Part shown: positions 50,132-59,935 of the stretch, one piece after another
Numbering within the stretch: the stretch's first letter is position 1
Layout: each line of letters begins with the position of its first letter
DNA from: Pseudomonadota bacterium
Lineage (GTDB): Bacteria > Pseudomonadota > Gammaproteobacteria > Steroidobacterales > Steroidobacteraceae
NCBI GenBank assembly: GCA_018241505.1
Contig: JAFEDS010000009.1
Span: forward strand, 248,001 to 312,000
Reading direction: 5' to 3'
Length of the DNA stretch: 64,000 nucleotides
The notes under the pieces: model-generated
The model's input: the letters and a program-made list of their open reading frames with translations, nothing else
What the model was told of the DNA's origin: nothing
Databases searched by the model: none
Position numbers and translations under genes: made by a program

Positions 50132-53100
50132 GTGAATCGCCGGGACCTCGTTCGCATCATCGGCCTGTCGATCGTTTGGACATCGCTCCGCGCGGCAGGT
50201 CGCAGCGCAGCCGGTGCTGGGCTCGGCGTCGCATCTGGAGCGAAAGACGAGGACTCGCGCCCCTGGGTGTATGCCTTCTGGCTCGACGGGAATGTCACGA
50301 AGGAGGGTATCACTGCCGATCTCGAGGCAATGAAGAATGCAGGCATCGGCGGCCTCCTGTTCATGGATGGATCGCTCGGAATGCCTTCGGGCGCCTGTCG
50401 GTTCATGTCAGGTCCGTGGCAGGAGGCTTTTCGGCACATGGTCGCCGAGGCGTGCCGGTTGGGGTTGAGTATCAATCTCAACAATGGCGCGGGTTGGTCC
50501 GGTAGCGGGGGACCGTGGATTTCGCCTGAAGACGCCTCTCAACGGGTGATCCACAGTCAACTGGTTCTCAACGAACCCTCGCGATTCCGTGCCGCCGTGC
50601 CAATTCCTGCCGGGATTCGCCACGGGCATTATCGCGACATTGCCCTGCTGGCCTATCGATTGCCGGGTGATGTGCCGCACGCGCGGATCGAGAATTTCAA
50701 CTCCACCAAGTCCTTCGCGGGGGAGACGGATTTTGAAGACGTCGTGCCCTGGCCCAGGGTCATTCCGACCAACCCTCAATGGCCGGCGGTGTCCGCGGAA
50801 CAATGTCTCGATGCGTCCAACTTTCTGGACCTGACGTCGCGCCTGCAGGCAGACACGCTGCAGTGGCGCGCGCCGGCGGGTAAATGGTTGCTGCTGCGAT
50901 TCGGCCACACCGTGAGCAATGGCTCTACTCGGATGACACAGCCCGAGGCCAGCGGTCTGGAAACCGACAAGCTGAGTCGGGCAGCCACGCAGCGGCACTT
51001 CGCAGCCTATGTTGCGAAGCTCTCGCAGTTGGGAGGGACAGCAGGCAACCGCGCGATCGTCGCAACGCACATAGATAGCTGGGAGGCGGGTTCGGGGAAC
51101 TGGACACCCGGCTTGCGCGAGGAATTTCAGCGCCGTCGCGGCTACGACTTGCTTCCGTACCTGGCCACGCTCGCTGGCTTCGTCGTGAGCTCGATTGAGC
51201 GGTCGGAACGATTCCTGTGGGACTTTCGCGAGACCGTGGCGGAGCTTCTGCTGCAAAACTATGCTGAAGCGATGCGTGACTCGGCTCGCGCTCAGGGAAT
51301 GCGTCTGTCAATTGAAGGATATGACGCCCCTTGCGACGATCTGCGGTACTCGGGAAGAGCCGATGAGCCCATGGGAGAGTTCTGGCGAAGCTGCTACAGC
51401 GGACTTCCTTTGGCTGACATTTGCGAGACCGCAGCTTCGGCTGGGCACGTGTACGGGAAGCGGATTGTCGGTGCTGAATCCTTCACGGCACTGAGCGGGG
51501 ATTACCTGGATCATCCTGCCACGCTCAAACCCCTTGCCGATTGGGCGCTGTGCGTCGGCATCAACCGATTCAACCTGTCTGAATGGATTTTTCAGCCGTG
51601 GCCGGGCGTGGCGCCTGGACTCTCCTTCGGGGAATTCGGTACGCCTTTCGGCCGTACGGTGACCTGGTGGCGACAGTCGCGGCCCTGGCACGAATATCTC
51701 GAACGATGCCAGGAGAGGCTGCGCGAGGGTCAGTTCGTTGCGGATATTTGCTTCGTAACGCCGGAGGGTGCTCCATACCGCTTCACGCCCCCCATTCCGG
51801 CGACGAGGCGCGGCGTGGTCCCGTGTCGTACCGGCTATAACTTCGACGGATGTCCGGCGGAGTTGGTCTCCAGGATGCGGGTCGAGAATGGGGATGTTGT
51901 GTTGCCATCGGGTATGCGTTACAAACTGCTCGCCCTGCCGACGTACGATGTAGCGGGCGAGCTTGTAATCCGCCTGGCCGGCGGTGCGGACTACGCCTAT
52001 AAACCTGGTCCGATGCCGAAAGTCAGGACGATAACTCCGGCATTGCTCCGGGCCGTCAAAGAGCTGGTCGAACACGGTGCGACCGTGCTCGGCTGGCGTC
52101 CGATGACTTCGCCGAGCCTCGTTGGCTTCCCGGATTGCGACATGGAGATCAGCCGGCTGGCTGACGAGCTCTGGGGTGTGGGAGCCGGAAGCGAAGGGAT
52201 CGGTCAGAAGCGCGTCGGCAAAGGATGGGTGTATTGGGGGCGGGCGCCCGAGGAGATATTCGGGGAGCGGGGCGTGCCGCCGGATTTTGCGTGCTCGCCG
52301 AATTTGACCGGCATTCTCAATTACATACACCGTCGCAGAGACGACGGCACCGATGTCTACTTCATTGTCAATAAGAGCAACACGTCGGTCGAAGGAACCC
52401 TCGCTTTGCGTGTGCCGGCCAGGCAGCCGCGGGTCTCATGGCCGCAGAGCGCGGAAGACGCGCCTCTGCCGTACTTTTCGCAGATCGGGGACGTGACGTG
52501 CGTCCCGGTGTCGTTACGAGGCAATGAGTCCGTGTTCATCTCGTTTGGCGGCACGGACGCGGCAGACCCGATAGTCGAGGTCAGCCGCGATGGCGCGATG
52601 CTGTGGCCGGGTCAAAACAACTCCGTGGCGCCCGTTGATCCGATGGACGACAGCTTCACAATGGCCGCCTGGGTCCGCTGGCTGCCGCCGACGATCCCGC
52701 TGCCGATCGAGAAGAATGGACAGTTGCGATACGAGCGTCCTCTCGAACTTCCGGGTCCGAGTATAGGTACGTTTACGTCGCCTGGGCAGGGGCGGGCGGG
52801 GTTCGCTGTCGGGGAGAACGGCATCGTAGTGTTTCGTTACTCCAGGCAGGGGTGGGTTGAGCCGCTGCTGTGCCACGAGGCGCCGGTCAGTGCACCGATC
52901 CATGTGGGTGTTGTGTACGAAGAGCGCATACCCAGGTTGTTCTTGAATGGAAGGCTCGTGAAGGCCGGGGCACGCGCGGCTGAACCCCTTTATGGCAGCA
53001 GCGGCTGGGAGGACCGGCGGTCCTTCGGGGTTGAGCTTGCGTCGTTGCAGCAGTTCGACGACATGTTGGTTGCGGCGGGCGTTCGCCCGGTCAATGCGGC

Positions 53101-53776
53101 GGAAGTATTGCCGGCCATGGATTTTTCGCACGGCTTGATCTGGGAGTCGGGACGTTATCGGCTGAAAAGCCACAGCGGCCGGCTGCGGGAATTGACTGTA
53201 ACGCTGCCTTCACGGTCGCACATAACCGGCTTCTGGAGCGTCAGCTTCGATAGGGATTGGGGCGGCCCGGGAGAAGTTCTGTTTGCCAGGCTCGAGGATT
53301 GGTCCCGGCGCGAGGAGCCGGGTATCCGGTATTACTCGGGAGTCGCCCGTTATCGCAAACAGTTCCCCTTCAAGCAGACACTGGCGCCCGGTGTGCGTGT
53401 CTATCTCGACCTGGGGCGTGTTGCCGATGTCGCCGAGATTGTTCTCAACGATGTCGAAGTAGGCGTGTTGTGGAATCCGCCGTATCGACTCGATGTCACC
53501 CAGTACCTTTCGGCCGACAATAACCTCGAGGTGCGAGTGACCAACCGTTGGGTCAACCGGTTGATTGGTGACGCCCAGCGGCCGGACGATGCCCGGATTG
53601 ACACCAAGGGCAAGGTCGAAGCGTGGCCGGACTGGCTTTTGGCCGGAAAGCGCAGTCCGACGGGACGATACACCTTCACGAGCCAGCGACTGTGGCGCGC
53701 GGGTGATCCTTTGGTGACTTCAGGTTTGCTCGGGCCCGTGAGCTTGCGATTCGCCCGGACTCTGCTCAGATCCTGA
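50132..53776 (+). CDS. Alpha-L-rhamnosidase-type glycoside hydrolase, GH106-like
   Basis: 1214 residues from a GTG at 50132 with GGAGG upstream. A Tat-like leader (NRRDLVRIIG) is followed by the GH106 opening WLDGNVTKEGITADLEAMKNAGIGG and the barrel with HIDSWEAGSGNWTPG. About residues 820-990 contain a LamG/concanavalin-like insertion (SFTMAAWVRW, GVVYEERIPRLFLNGRLV) not seen in shorter GH106 enzymes. The C-terminus has the beta domain (RKQFPF...VYLDLGRVADVAEIVLN, GVLWNPPYRLDV). Releases L-rhamnose from plant or bacterial glycans outside the cytoplasm. Neighbours RhaT and a COG3618 lactonase fit rhamnose use. Confidence 0.87.
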   Translation: MNRRDLVRIIGLSIVWTSLRAAGRSAAGAGLGVASGAKDEDSRPWVYAFWLDGNVTKEGITADLEAMKNAGIGGLLFMDGSLGMPSGACRFMSGPWQEAFRHMVAEACRLGLSINLNNGAGWSGSGGPWISPEDASQRVIHSQLVLNEPSRFRAAVPIPAGIRHGHYRDIALLAYRLPGDVPHARIENFNSTKSFAGETDFEDVVPWPRVIPTNPQWPAVSAEQCLDASNFLDLTSRLQADTLQWRAPAGKWLLLRFGHTVSNGSTRMTQPEASGLETDKLSRAATQRHFAAYVAKLSQLGGTAGNRAIVATHIDSWEAGSGNWTPGLREEFQRRRGYDLLPYLATLAGFVVSSIERSERFLWDFRETVAELLLQNYAEAMRDSARAQGMRLSIEGYDAPCDDLRYSGRADEPMGEFWRSCYSGLPLADICETAASAGHVYGKRIVGAESFTALSGDYLDHPATLKPLADWALCVGINRFNLSEWIFQPWPGVAPGLSFGEFGTPFGRTVTWWRQSRPWHEYLERCQERLREGQFVADICFVTPEGAPYRFTPPIPATRRGVVPCRTGYNFDGCPAELVSRMRVENGDVVLPSGMRYKLLALPTYDVAGELVIRLAGGADYAYKPGPMPKVRTITPALLRAVKELVEHGATVLGWRPMTSPSLVGFPDCDMEISRLADELWGVGAGSEGIGQKRVGKGWVYWGRAPEEIFGERGVPPDFACSPNLTGILNYIHRRRDDGTDVYFIVNKSNTSVEGTLALRVPARQPRVSWPQSAEDAPLPYFSQIGDVTCVPVSLRGNESVFISFGGTDAADPIVEVSRDGAMLWPGQNNSVAPVDPMDDSFTMAAWVRWLPPTIPLPIEKNGQLRYERPLELPGPSIGTFTSPGQGRAGFAVGENGIVVFRYSRQGWVEPLLCHEAPVSAPIHVGVVYEERIPRLFLNGRLVKAGARAAEPLYGSSGWEDRRSFGVELASLQQFDDMLVAAGVRPVNAAEVLPAMDFSHGLIWESGRYRLKSHSGRLRELTVTLPSRSHITGFWSVSFDRDWGGPGEVLFARLEDWSRREEPGIRYYSGVARYRKQFPFKQTLAPGVRVYLDLGRVADVAEIVLNDVEVGVLWNPPYRLDVTQYLSADNNLEVRVTNRWVNRLIGDAQRPDDARIDTKGKVEAWPDWLLAGKRSPTGRYTFTSQRLWRAGDPLVTSGLLGPVSLRFARTLLRS

Positions 53777-54635
53777 ACAGACGCTCGGCGTTGCCGCACA
53801 GCATGGCTAACTGCTCGGCGTCACTGAACCCTCCCAGAATCGTGCGGTACGCATTCACGATGTCCGGGTAGGAGCTGTACTGGCGGTCGACCGGCCAATT
53901 GCTGCCAAAGACGACGCGCGCGGGGCCAAATATCTCAATGCAGGACAGGATCCAGGGTCGCAGGCTGTCGAGTGTCCACCGGGGATCGCACATGCCCAGG
54001 CCGGAGATTTTCATGGTGATGTTGTGAGCCTTGGCAAGAGTCCCTATCGCTTGGCGCCACATCTGGAAATAGTCTGCATCGCGCCTCTCAGGCAGCGCGC
54101 AGTGGTCGACGCAAATCTGCACATCGGGGTGAGCCGCCGCCAGGTCGAAGAGTTGCGGCGCGCGCTCGGGGCGCGTGTCGATGCACGAGACCAGATTGAG
54201 CTTCCCCAACAGCTTGAACCCCGCGCGCCAGCTCGGGTCCAGCAGGTATTCGCCGGGTCCGAAGTCACGAATGCCGCGTACGTTTTCATACTGCAGGTGG
54301 CGCTCGAGAACGGCCTGGGCATCCGGCTGATTCAGGTGACACTCCGCGACAATGGCGTGGGGATAGCCGAATTGCCGGGCAAAGGCTTGCAGCCATTTCG
54401 TCTCATTGACCGGATCGACCGTACCGAGCGCTGCCTGCACGTGAATGGCCTTGGGTACGTTGGAAAAGCGGATTTCGGCCAGAAAATCCTGAATCCAGTA
54501 GTGCTGGGATTTGAGCGCATCAATGTCGCCGAGCAGGGGATGGACCCAATCGCGCTCCAGCCAGACGTAACGCAGCTCAGGCCGCTTCAGATCGTGTAGA
54601 TGGAAGTGGGTATCGACGAACGGCACTGTAGGCAT
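53766..54635 (-). CDS. COG3618 amidohydrolase, sugar-lactonase type
   Basis: About 289 residues, TIM-barrel metal hydrolase. ATG 54635 puts the metal motif VDTHFHLHD directly at the N-terminus; a longer start (54701) adds a poor sequence. Other motifs: the VDHCAL strand His/Cys, KISGLG, and FGSNWPVD with the catalytic Asp. Related enzymes open L-fuconolactone or L-rhamnono-lactone. Given RhaT and GH106 nearby, L-rhamnono-1,4-lactonase is a reasonable but unproven guess. Its stop overlaps that of GH106 (tail to tail). Confidence 0.75.
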   Translation of the reverse strand: MPTVPFVDTHFHLHDLKRPELRYVWLERDWVHPLLGDIDALKSQHYWIQDFLAEIRFSNVPKAIHVQAALGTVDPVNETKWLQAFARQFGYPHAIVAECHLNQPDAQAVLERHLQYENVRGIRDFGPGEYLLDPSWRAGFKLLGKLNLVSCIDTRPERAPQLFDLAAAHPDVQICVDHCALPERRDADYFQMWRQAIGTLAKAHNITMKISGLGMCDPRWTLDSLRPWILSCIEIFGPARVVFGSNWPVDRQYSSYPDIVNAYRTILGGFSDAEQLAMLCGNAERLFRI

Positions 54636-54772
54636 GATACTCGGCTCCCCCGGCGCAACTGCGAATGACGTTGTTATCAATGAGCGGTGCCTCGTTGGCA
54701 AGACCGCGTGGCAGGAGATTGCTCTGAATTGAGCAGGAATTCAGATGAATTTGCTGCTGCAGCGGGCTTAAA

Positions 54773-56632
54773 GTGGTGAAGGAAATGATGGCGTCATCCA
54801 GAAGAAGACGATGCGTGATTGCGGCCGTGATCCTGGTGCTCGGACGCGTTGATGCGAGTCGTAGCGCCGATACTGCTTGCCGGGAATTCTCGCAGCAACA
54901 GAAATCGCAAATCGGCGCTGCCGTGCAGGAGATACTGCAGAGCGAACAGAAGTCGTTCGCACTGCCTTCGGCCGGCGTGGCGCTGTTCGACTGCCGGGGC
55001 CTGGTGTGGGTGGGCGCCACCGGATTTTCCGACAAGGACCAACACATGGCGGCCGGGGCGGACACCGTGTTCAGAACCGGACCCCTGGCCGGCAAGCTCA
55101 CGGTGCGGGTTTTCTCACAGCCTGTCGCGTACGCCGAAATGCAGAGTTATGACGCGCCTCGGATGCCTGCACCGGCTTCGCAGCCACCCGGTACCTTCAA
55201 TACCACTTTGCGTGACATGGCATCGCTCGGTAGCCGGTGGCTCGCCACGCCAAAGCGCAACTCGGTCAGCAACACGAGTGCCGTCCCCGGTTTTGTATCA
55301 AAGCTGAGCCTGTTGCCCGCTGCCGGAATCGGTGTCTTTGCGTATGCCGCGTTGGATCGCAGCTCTGCCGCAGCGCACATCGCCGACTACGCTTTGCAGG
55401 TTGCGCTTGCCGTCCGGGACGGGAAGCAGCTACCCGCGAACCCGACGAGCCGCCCGCTGAATGCCGCGGAAGCGCTGCCTCTCGTAGGTGAGTATCGGCA
55501 CGATGGAGCGACTGTTGAGGTCCGCTGGATGAACGGTGCCGCATTCATCGAGACTCCTCGACTTGCCGGCAGGCTGCAGCGCGGACCCTCCGGCTACGTC
55601 ATGGATGACTACACCGTGCCGTTGTCTCTCAAAATCGACCCCAGCGGCGGTTGGCTCGAGGCAGACGGCGTTCGCTTCATTCGGAGCTCTCACAACAAAC
55701 CCGCGCCGCCCGCACCTGAAATAACGGGACTCATCGGTGACTACGGCTGGGACCACGAAAGCATCCGGGTGTTTGAACGCGACGGTTCACTGTTCCTGCG
55801 GACGGGCGGAGTCCTGTATGACTCCATGGCGCGCGTGACGGCGGATGTCTGGAAGTTTCCGCCGAATAGTCCGTCTCACCCGGGCCAGCAGGTCAAATTC
55901 AGTCGCGACAGCGCGGGAAGTGGCACGAGCCTCGCGTTGAACGGTGTCTCGTTCCCCCGCCACAACATCATCATTGATCCGCCGGCCGGGAAGCTGAGTG
56001 AGACGGATCGAGCTCGCTTGCGGCAACGGGCCATGGCAGCGGAACCGCCGCGGGAGTCCGAGCCGCATGAGCCTGCCGCTCTGGTTTCAATCGCCAGTAT
56101 CGATCACTCCATCAAGCTCGATGTGCGTTACGCGACGAGCCAGAACCTCCTTGGATTCCCCGTGTATTCCAAAAGCGCGGCCTATCTGCAGCGGCCGGCT
56201 GCCGAGGCCCTGGCGAGGGCCGATCAAAAGCTGCATGCGCGTGGTTTCGGTATCGTAGTGTTCGATGCCTATCGGCCCTGGTTTGTGACCAAGATGTTTT
56301 GGGACGGTACTCCGGAAGCGGCTCACGTGTTTGTGGCGGACCCGAGTCAGGGCTCGCGACACAATCGGGGTGCTGCGGTGGATATCAGCCTGATAGAGCT
56401 TGCAAGCGCACGAGAAGTCACAATGACGGGCGCGTACGACGAGTTTTCACCTCGATCGTATCCGCTTTACGACGGTGGCACGGCGGAGCAACGCTGGCGG
56501 CGCGACGTGCTGCGGGAAGCCCTCGAAAGCGAGAATTTTACTGTGTATCAATTTGAGTGGTGGCACTTCGATTACGCCGACTGGCGGCGCTATGGGCTGT
56601 TGAATATCGAATTCGCGCAGCTTCCGCCTTGA
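54773..56632 (+). CDS. VanX-type D-Ala-D-Ala dipeptidase with a vestigial beta-lactamase domain
   Basis: 619 residues from GTG 54773 (ATG 54785 or 54788 possible). An N-terminal signal-like segment (CVIAAVILVLG) is followed by a shortened beta-lactamase-like region (about 60-230). It starts like the family (GVALFDCRGLVWVG) but reads RTGPLAGKL where the SxxK serine should be, then jumps to the far C-terminal part of the fold. The YxN motif and core are missing. A beta-rich tail domain (230-420) comes next. The last ~190 residues are peptidase M15D: SRHNRGAAVD (His530, Asp537) and EWWH (Glu595, His598). Only the VanX part looks catalytic. No stop or frameshift is visible. Confidence 0.83.
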   Translation: MVKEMMASSRRRRCVIAAVILVLGRVDASRSADTACREFSQQQKSQIGAAVQEILQSEQKSFALPSAGVALFDCRGLVWVGATGFSDKDQHMAAGADTVFRTGPLAGKLTVRVFSQPVAYAEMQSYDAPRMPAPASQPPGTFNTTLRDMASLGSRWLATPKRNSVSNTSAVPGFVSKLSLLPAAGIGVFAYAALDRSSAAAHIADYALQVALAVRDGKQLPANPTSRPLNAAEALPLVGEYRHDGATVEVRWMNGAAFIETPRLAGRLQRGPSGYVMDDYTVPLSLKIDPSGGWLEADGVRFIRSSHNKPAPPAPEITGLIGDYGWDHESIRVFERDGSLFLRTGGVLYDSMARVTADVWKFPPNSPSHPGQQVKFSRDSAGSGTSLALNGVSFPRHNIIIDPPAGKLSETDRARLRQRAMAAEPPRESEPHEPAALVSIASIDHSIKLDVRYATSQNLLGFPVYSKSAAYLQRPAAEALARADQKLHARGFGIVVFDAYRPWFVTKMFWDGTPEAAHVFVADPSQGSRHNRGAAVDISLIELASAREVTMTGAYDEFSPRSYPLYDGGTAEQRWRRDVLREALESENFTVYQFEWWHFDYADWRRYGLLNIEFAQLPP

Positions 56633-56635
56633 TTC

Positions 56636-57730
56636 TCAGCGAGTGCCGGGCGCCGCCGCGAGATAAGTCCCCCAGCCGATGACAAGAGTGGACAACACCA
56701 ACAAGCCGATGCCGGCTGCCACCCATGCGTGGGTGGCTCGGCTCGAGCCTTTCCACTCGTGCATGACCCAGCCCCACAGCGTCGCAAATATGATGATACT
56801 CGCCATGTGCAAGGTCCAGCTCGCGAACCCATAGCGACCCATCTGAGTCTCACCCATGGTGTAGAAAAAGTATTGTAGATACCACGTACTGCCTGCCATG
56901 ACGGAGAACAGATAGTTACGGGCCAGCGGCACGCTGCCTGGCAGCGAAGTCCAATATTGATGGGCGCTGCGGTTGCGCCGGAACAGGATCCAACACCAGA
57001 TGAAGTTCGTCGTGAATCCGCCCCACAGTAGTACCACGAGCTTCGCCAGCCCGCTCCAGATCGGTGAGGTGCCGGCCTGGATGGCGGTGGCGGCAATCGG
57101 ATTGCCGGCCGCCAGGCCGAACGCGAAACACGAGCTGGCGATGCCACTGAATATTCCAACTGCCAGTCCCTTGCGCAGATCGAACTCGGCGATGCTCGCG
57201 CGGCTGAGCTCGGCCGGCAATTCTTTCTCCTTCTTGAATCCGGCCACCGCTGAAAAGCTGATGCCCAGAAAGCAGATGGCCACACCGCCCAAGGTGATGC
57301 GTCCGGGGGCGGTGGCCGCGATTTCCAGTATCGACGCGGCGACCGGCACCGCGGGCGCGATGAGTTTCAGAATAGGGGGCATCAAGGTGCCGAATGCTGC
57401 GCAGAATCCCAATGCGACACCGGTACCGAGAGACAGCCCCAGGTAGCGCATCGTCAGTCCGTACGTCAGGCCGCCGACTCCCCACAACAAGCCGAAGAAA
57501 TACGTCCAGATCAGTGTCGAAGCGGTTTGTGAGGCAATGACGCCAAACAGGTTGTGTGTCAGGAGCAAAGCGAACAGCAGCGGACAGATCAGCCAGGAGA
57601 AACAACCACCCAGCAGCCAGTAGGTCTCCCAGGACCACTTTTTGACCGCACGGAACGGTACGTAAAAGGATCCCGACGCCAGACCACCGAGCCAGTGCAG
57701 CGGTATCCCGAGAATCGGCGTCGGGGTCAT
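56636..57730 (-). CDS. rhaT: L-rhamnose/H+ symporter
   Basis: 364 residues, about ten membrane segments, aligning along its length with E. coli RhaT (344 aa). Characteristic pieces are the opening LGIPLHWLGGLASGSFYVPF, the GLTYGLTMRYLGLSLG helix and GETQMGRYGFASWTLHM near the C-terminus. Imports L-rhamnose with a proton. No rhaA, rhaB or rhaD is in the window, so rhamnose would be used by an oxidative route or by genes elsewhere. It lies 3 bases downstream of the TonB receptor gene on the same strand. Confidence 0.92.
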   Translation of the reverse strand: MTPTPILGIPLHWLGGLASGSFYVPFRAVKKWSWETYWLLGGCFSWLICPLLFALLLTHNLFGVIASQTASTLIWTYFFGLLWGVGGLTYGLTMRYLGLSLGTGVALGFCAAFGTLMPPILKLIAPAVPVAASILEIAATAPGRITLGGVAICFLGISFSAVAGFKKEKELPAELSRASIAEFDLRKGLAVGIFSGIASSCFAFGLAAGNPIAATAIQAGTSPIWSGLAKLVVLLWGGFTTNFIWCWILFRRNRSAHQYWTSLPGSVPLARNYLFSVMAGSTWYLQYFFYTMGETQMGRYGFASWTLHMASIIIFATLWGWVMHEWKGSSRATHAWVAAGIGLLVLSTLVIGWGTYLAAAPGTR

Positions 57731-57733
57731 GCG

Positions 57734-59935
57734 CTAGAAGTTCCTGGAGACCTGCAGTCCGATTGTGCGCGGTGTGATGTAGTAGAAGCTGTTGGGTATC
57801 AAGGTTGACGGGCCTCCGTTGATGAGTCCACGGCGATTCGTCACGTTGTTGGCGTAGAGCCGGGCCGTCCAATCCTGATAGTTCATCCCAACGTGCAGAT
57901 CTGCTTTCGTGTAGGCCGGGAATACCAGGCGGTCAGCGCCGGTCCCCGTGAAGGAGTCCCAGCGGCTTCCCAGATAAGTGACCGACAGGCCCGCGAACCC
58001 CGTATACGCTCCGAGGGGGAATTCCTGATCGAGCGACACATTACCCGACCACTTGGGCGAGAACGGCAGTGGCTGACCCTGGTAGGCACCCAATGCGCTC
58101 GACGGCGGCAGGCCGGTTATTTTCGATTCGTTCCAGGCAATCCAGCTCGAGACTCGCAGCCCCGGGGCCGGCCGGATCTCGCTCGACAGCTCCAGGCCGT
58201 CGCTGCGGGCGCTACCGGCGTTACCGGTGTAGTAGAACTGCGCCTCCTCGCTGAACAGGCCCTGTTGGATGTCGTCGTGCTTGATGTGATAGGCCGATGC
58301 ATCGATGGACCACCGGTTGTTCAGCAGGTTGATCTTTGTGCCGACCTCGTAGTCGATGACGGTGTCGGGCTTGCTCATCGGCGGGACCCCCGCACCGGCG
58401 GGATTGGGGGCTCCCGGCGCGTAGCCCGAAGCCACGCGCGCATACACCATCAGGTTCGGAGAGAACTTGTACTGGGGGGTGACCAGGAAAGTGAACTTCT
58501 GGCTGTCGCCGCTCGGTGAGGGCAGTATCGTACGCTCCGTTGTCGGGATTCCGAAGATGGGATTTCCCGGGCCGGTGAACGCGAGTCCGTAGTTGTAGGC
58601 GTGATCGTATTCCTGGCGGCCACCCAACTGTACCGACAGTTGATCGGTGAGATGGAAGTTGAGATTGGCGAATGCCGCATAGGAGCGGGCCGCGGCGGCG
58701 AAGCTCACGAAGTCGAGACTGCCCGCGACCGCGCCGGTGGTGGGATTGCTCGACAGGAACTCTTCGCCGAACTCGCCGTAGGCGAAGTTGTAGAAGCCGC
58801 CGAACAGCACATCCACGAGCTCTCCGATCTTGGTGGCGAGGCGGAACTCCTGCGTGAACGAGGAGCTGTGCGCGCTCTCGGGAACCAACATGCCGGGCTG
58901 GCCGAAACCGGTGAAATCCGTCCCGGGAATGCCGAACTGACCATAGGGGGCCAGTCCCCGTGTCGTGCCATCGAATGTGTCGTGAAAGCCGGTCCAGACA
59001 TAACCGGACACCGAGGTGAGCTCGATGCCGCCGAGCTGATATTTGACGGTGGCCGAATACAGTTGCGACTGCCGCTGATAGGGTCCGACTCCGGCAATAT
59101 AGTTCTGCTGATACGGGCCCAGTCCCGGGCCCACGGTGTCGTCATTCGTGCCATTGCCGCGCGAGCGTTGGAAGAAGGCGCTCAGTTTCACTGACAGCGC
59201 ATCGGTGGGATGCCACAGCAGGCCGGCATGACCTCCGTACGTGTGGGAGCGGTTGATACCGTCGATGCCCAGCACCGGATTGTCGATGTAGCCCGGATCC
59301 TGGCGCGCAAAGCCGTCCATCAGTACCGCGACGTCGCCATTGACCGGCAGGTTCACCGAGCCGCGAAAGCTCCAACCGGGATCGTTGCCATGGTAGACGC
59401 CGCTCGCGCCTGCCTCCAGCCGGCCGCTGATGCGATCGGTCTTGGGATCGGCCGTAACATAGCGCAGCAGGCCGCCCTCGCTGTTGGCGCCATAAAGCGT
59501 CCCCTGGGGCCCGCGCAGCAATTCTACTTGCGCAAGTCCGCTGGGATCGAGGTCCAGGCCGAGGCCGCCGGCCTGTTCGAGGAAGCTGGTGACGGATATC
59601 GGTACGTCATCGATGGTTACCGCTCCCGACAGTCCGCGCACCTGCAGTTGAATCTGCGACTGTTGAGTTACGTTGACATCGAGTCCCGGGAATTTCGTGT
59701 AGAAATCCTGGATGCGGACCTGGTTGCTTTCAACGAGCGAGCCTGCCGTGATGGCGGTGATCGGAATGGGCACATCCTGCAGGCGTTCGGTTCTCTTCTC
59801 CGCGGTCACGATGATCTCGGGAATGGTGTTGTCGCGCTCGGCATCGGCTGCGGCCGCCAGGGCGGGCAGGGCCACTGTGGCAAGCAGGAAACCGAATCGC
59901 GAACCGTTGCATGCTGCCATCGAGTCGCTACGCAT
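57734..59935 (-). CDS. TonB-dependent outer-membrane receptor
   Basis: 733 residues. Signal peptide SRFGFLLATVALPALAAAAD; plug start EIIVTAEKRTERLQDVPIPITAI; plug motif VELLRGPQGTLYGANSEGG; C-terminal LQVSRNF ends in the expected Phe. Followed by rhaT at a 3-base gap, so it probably brings rhamnose or a rhamnoside into the periplasm for RhaT. Alternative start at ATG 59920. Divergent from dgcN with a 487-base gap. Confidence 0.9.
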   Translation of the reverse strand: MRSDSMAACNGSRFGFLLATVALPALAAAADAERDNTIPEIIVTAEKRTERLQDVPIPITAITAGSLVESNQVRIQDFYTKFPGLDVNVTQQSQIQLQVRGLSGAVTIDDVPISVTSFLEQAGGLGLDLDPSGLAQVELLRGPQGTLYGANSEGGLLRYVTADPKTDRISGRLEAGASGVYHGNDPGWSFRGSVNLPVNGDVAVLMDGFARQDPGYIDNPVLGIDGINRSHTYGGHAGLLWHPTDALSVKLSAFFQRSRGNGTNDDTVGPGLGPYQQNYIAGVGPYQRQSQLYSATVKYQLGGIELTSVSGYVWTGFHDTFDGTTRGLAPYGQFGIPGTDFTGFGQPGMLVPESAHSSSFTQEFRLATKIGELVDVLFGGFYNFAYGEFGEEFLSSNPTTGAVAGSLDFVSFAAAARSYAAFANLNFHLTDQLSVQLGGRQEYDHAYNYGLAFTGPGNPIFGIPTTERTILPSPSGDSQKFTFLVTPQYKFSPNLMVYARVASGYAPGAPNPAGAGVPPMSKPDTVIDYEVGTKINLLNNRWSIDASAYHIKHDDIQQGLFSEEAQFYYTGNAGSARSDGLELSSEIRPAPGLRVSSWIAWNESKITGLPPSSALGAYQGQPLPFSPKWSGNVSLDQEFPLGAYTGFAGLSVTYLGSRWDSFTGTGADRLVFPAYTKADLHVGMNYQDWTARLYANNVTNRRGLINGGPSTLIPNSFYYITPRTIGLQVSRNF

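Noticed and set aside
51308-52330. 340-codon minus-strand frame inside the GH106 gene
   Set aside because: Opposite to a continuous glycoside hydrolase frame; no start signal or domain.
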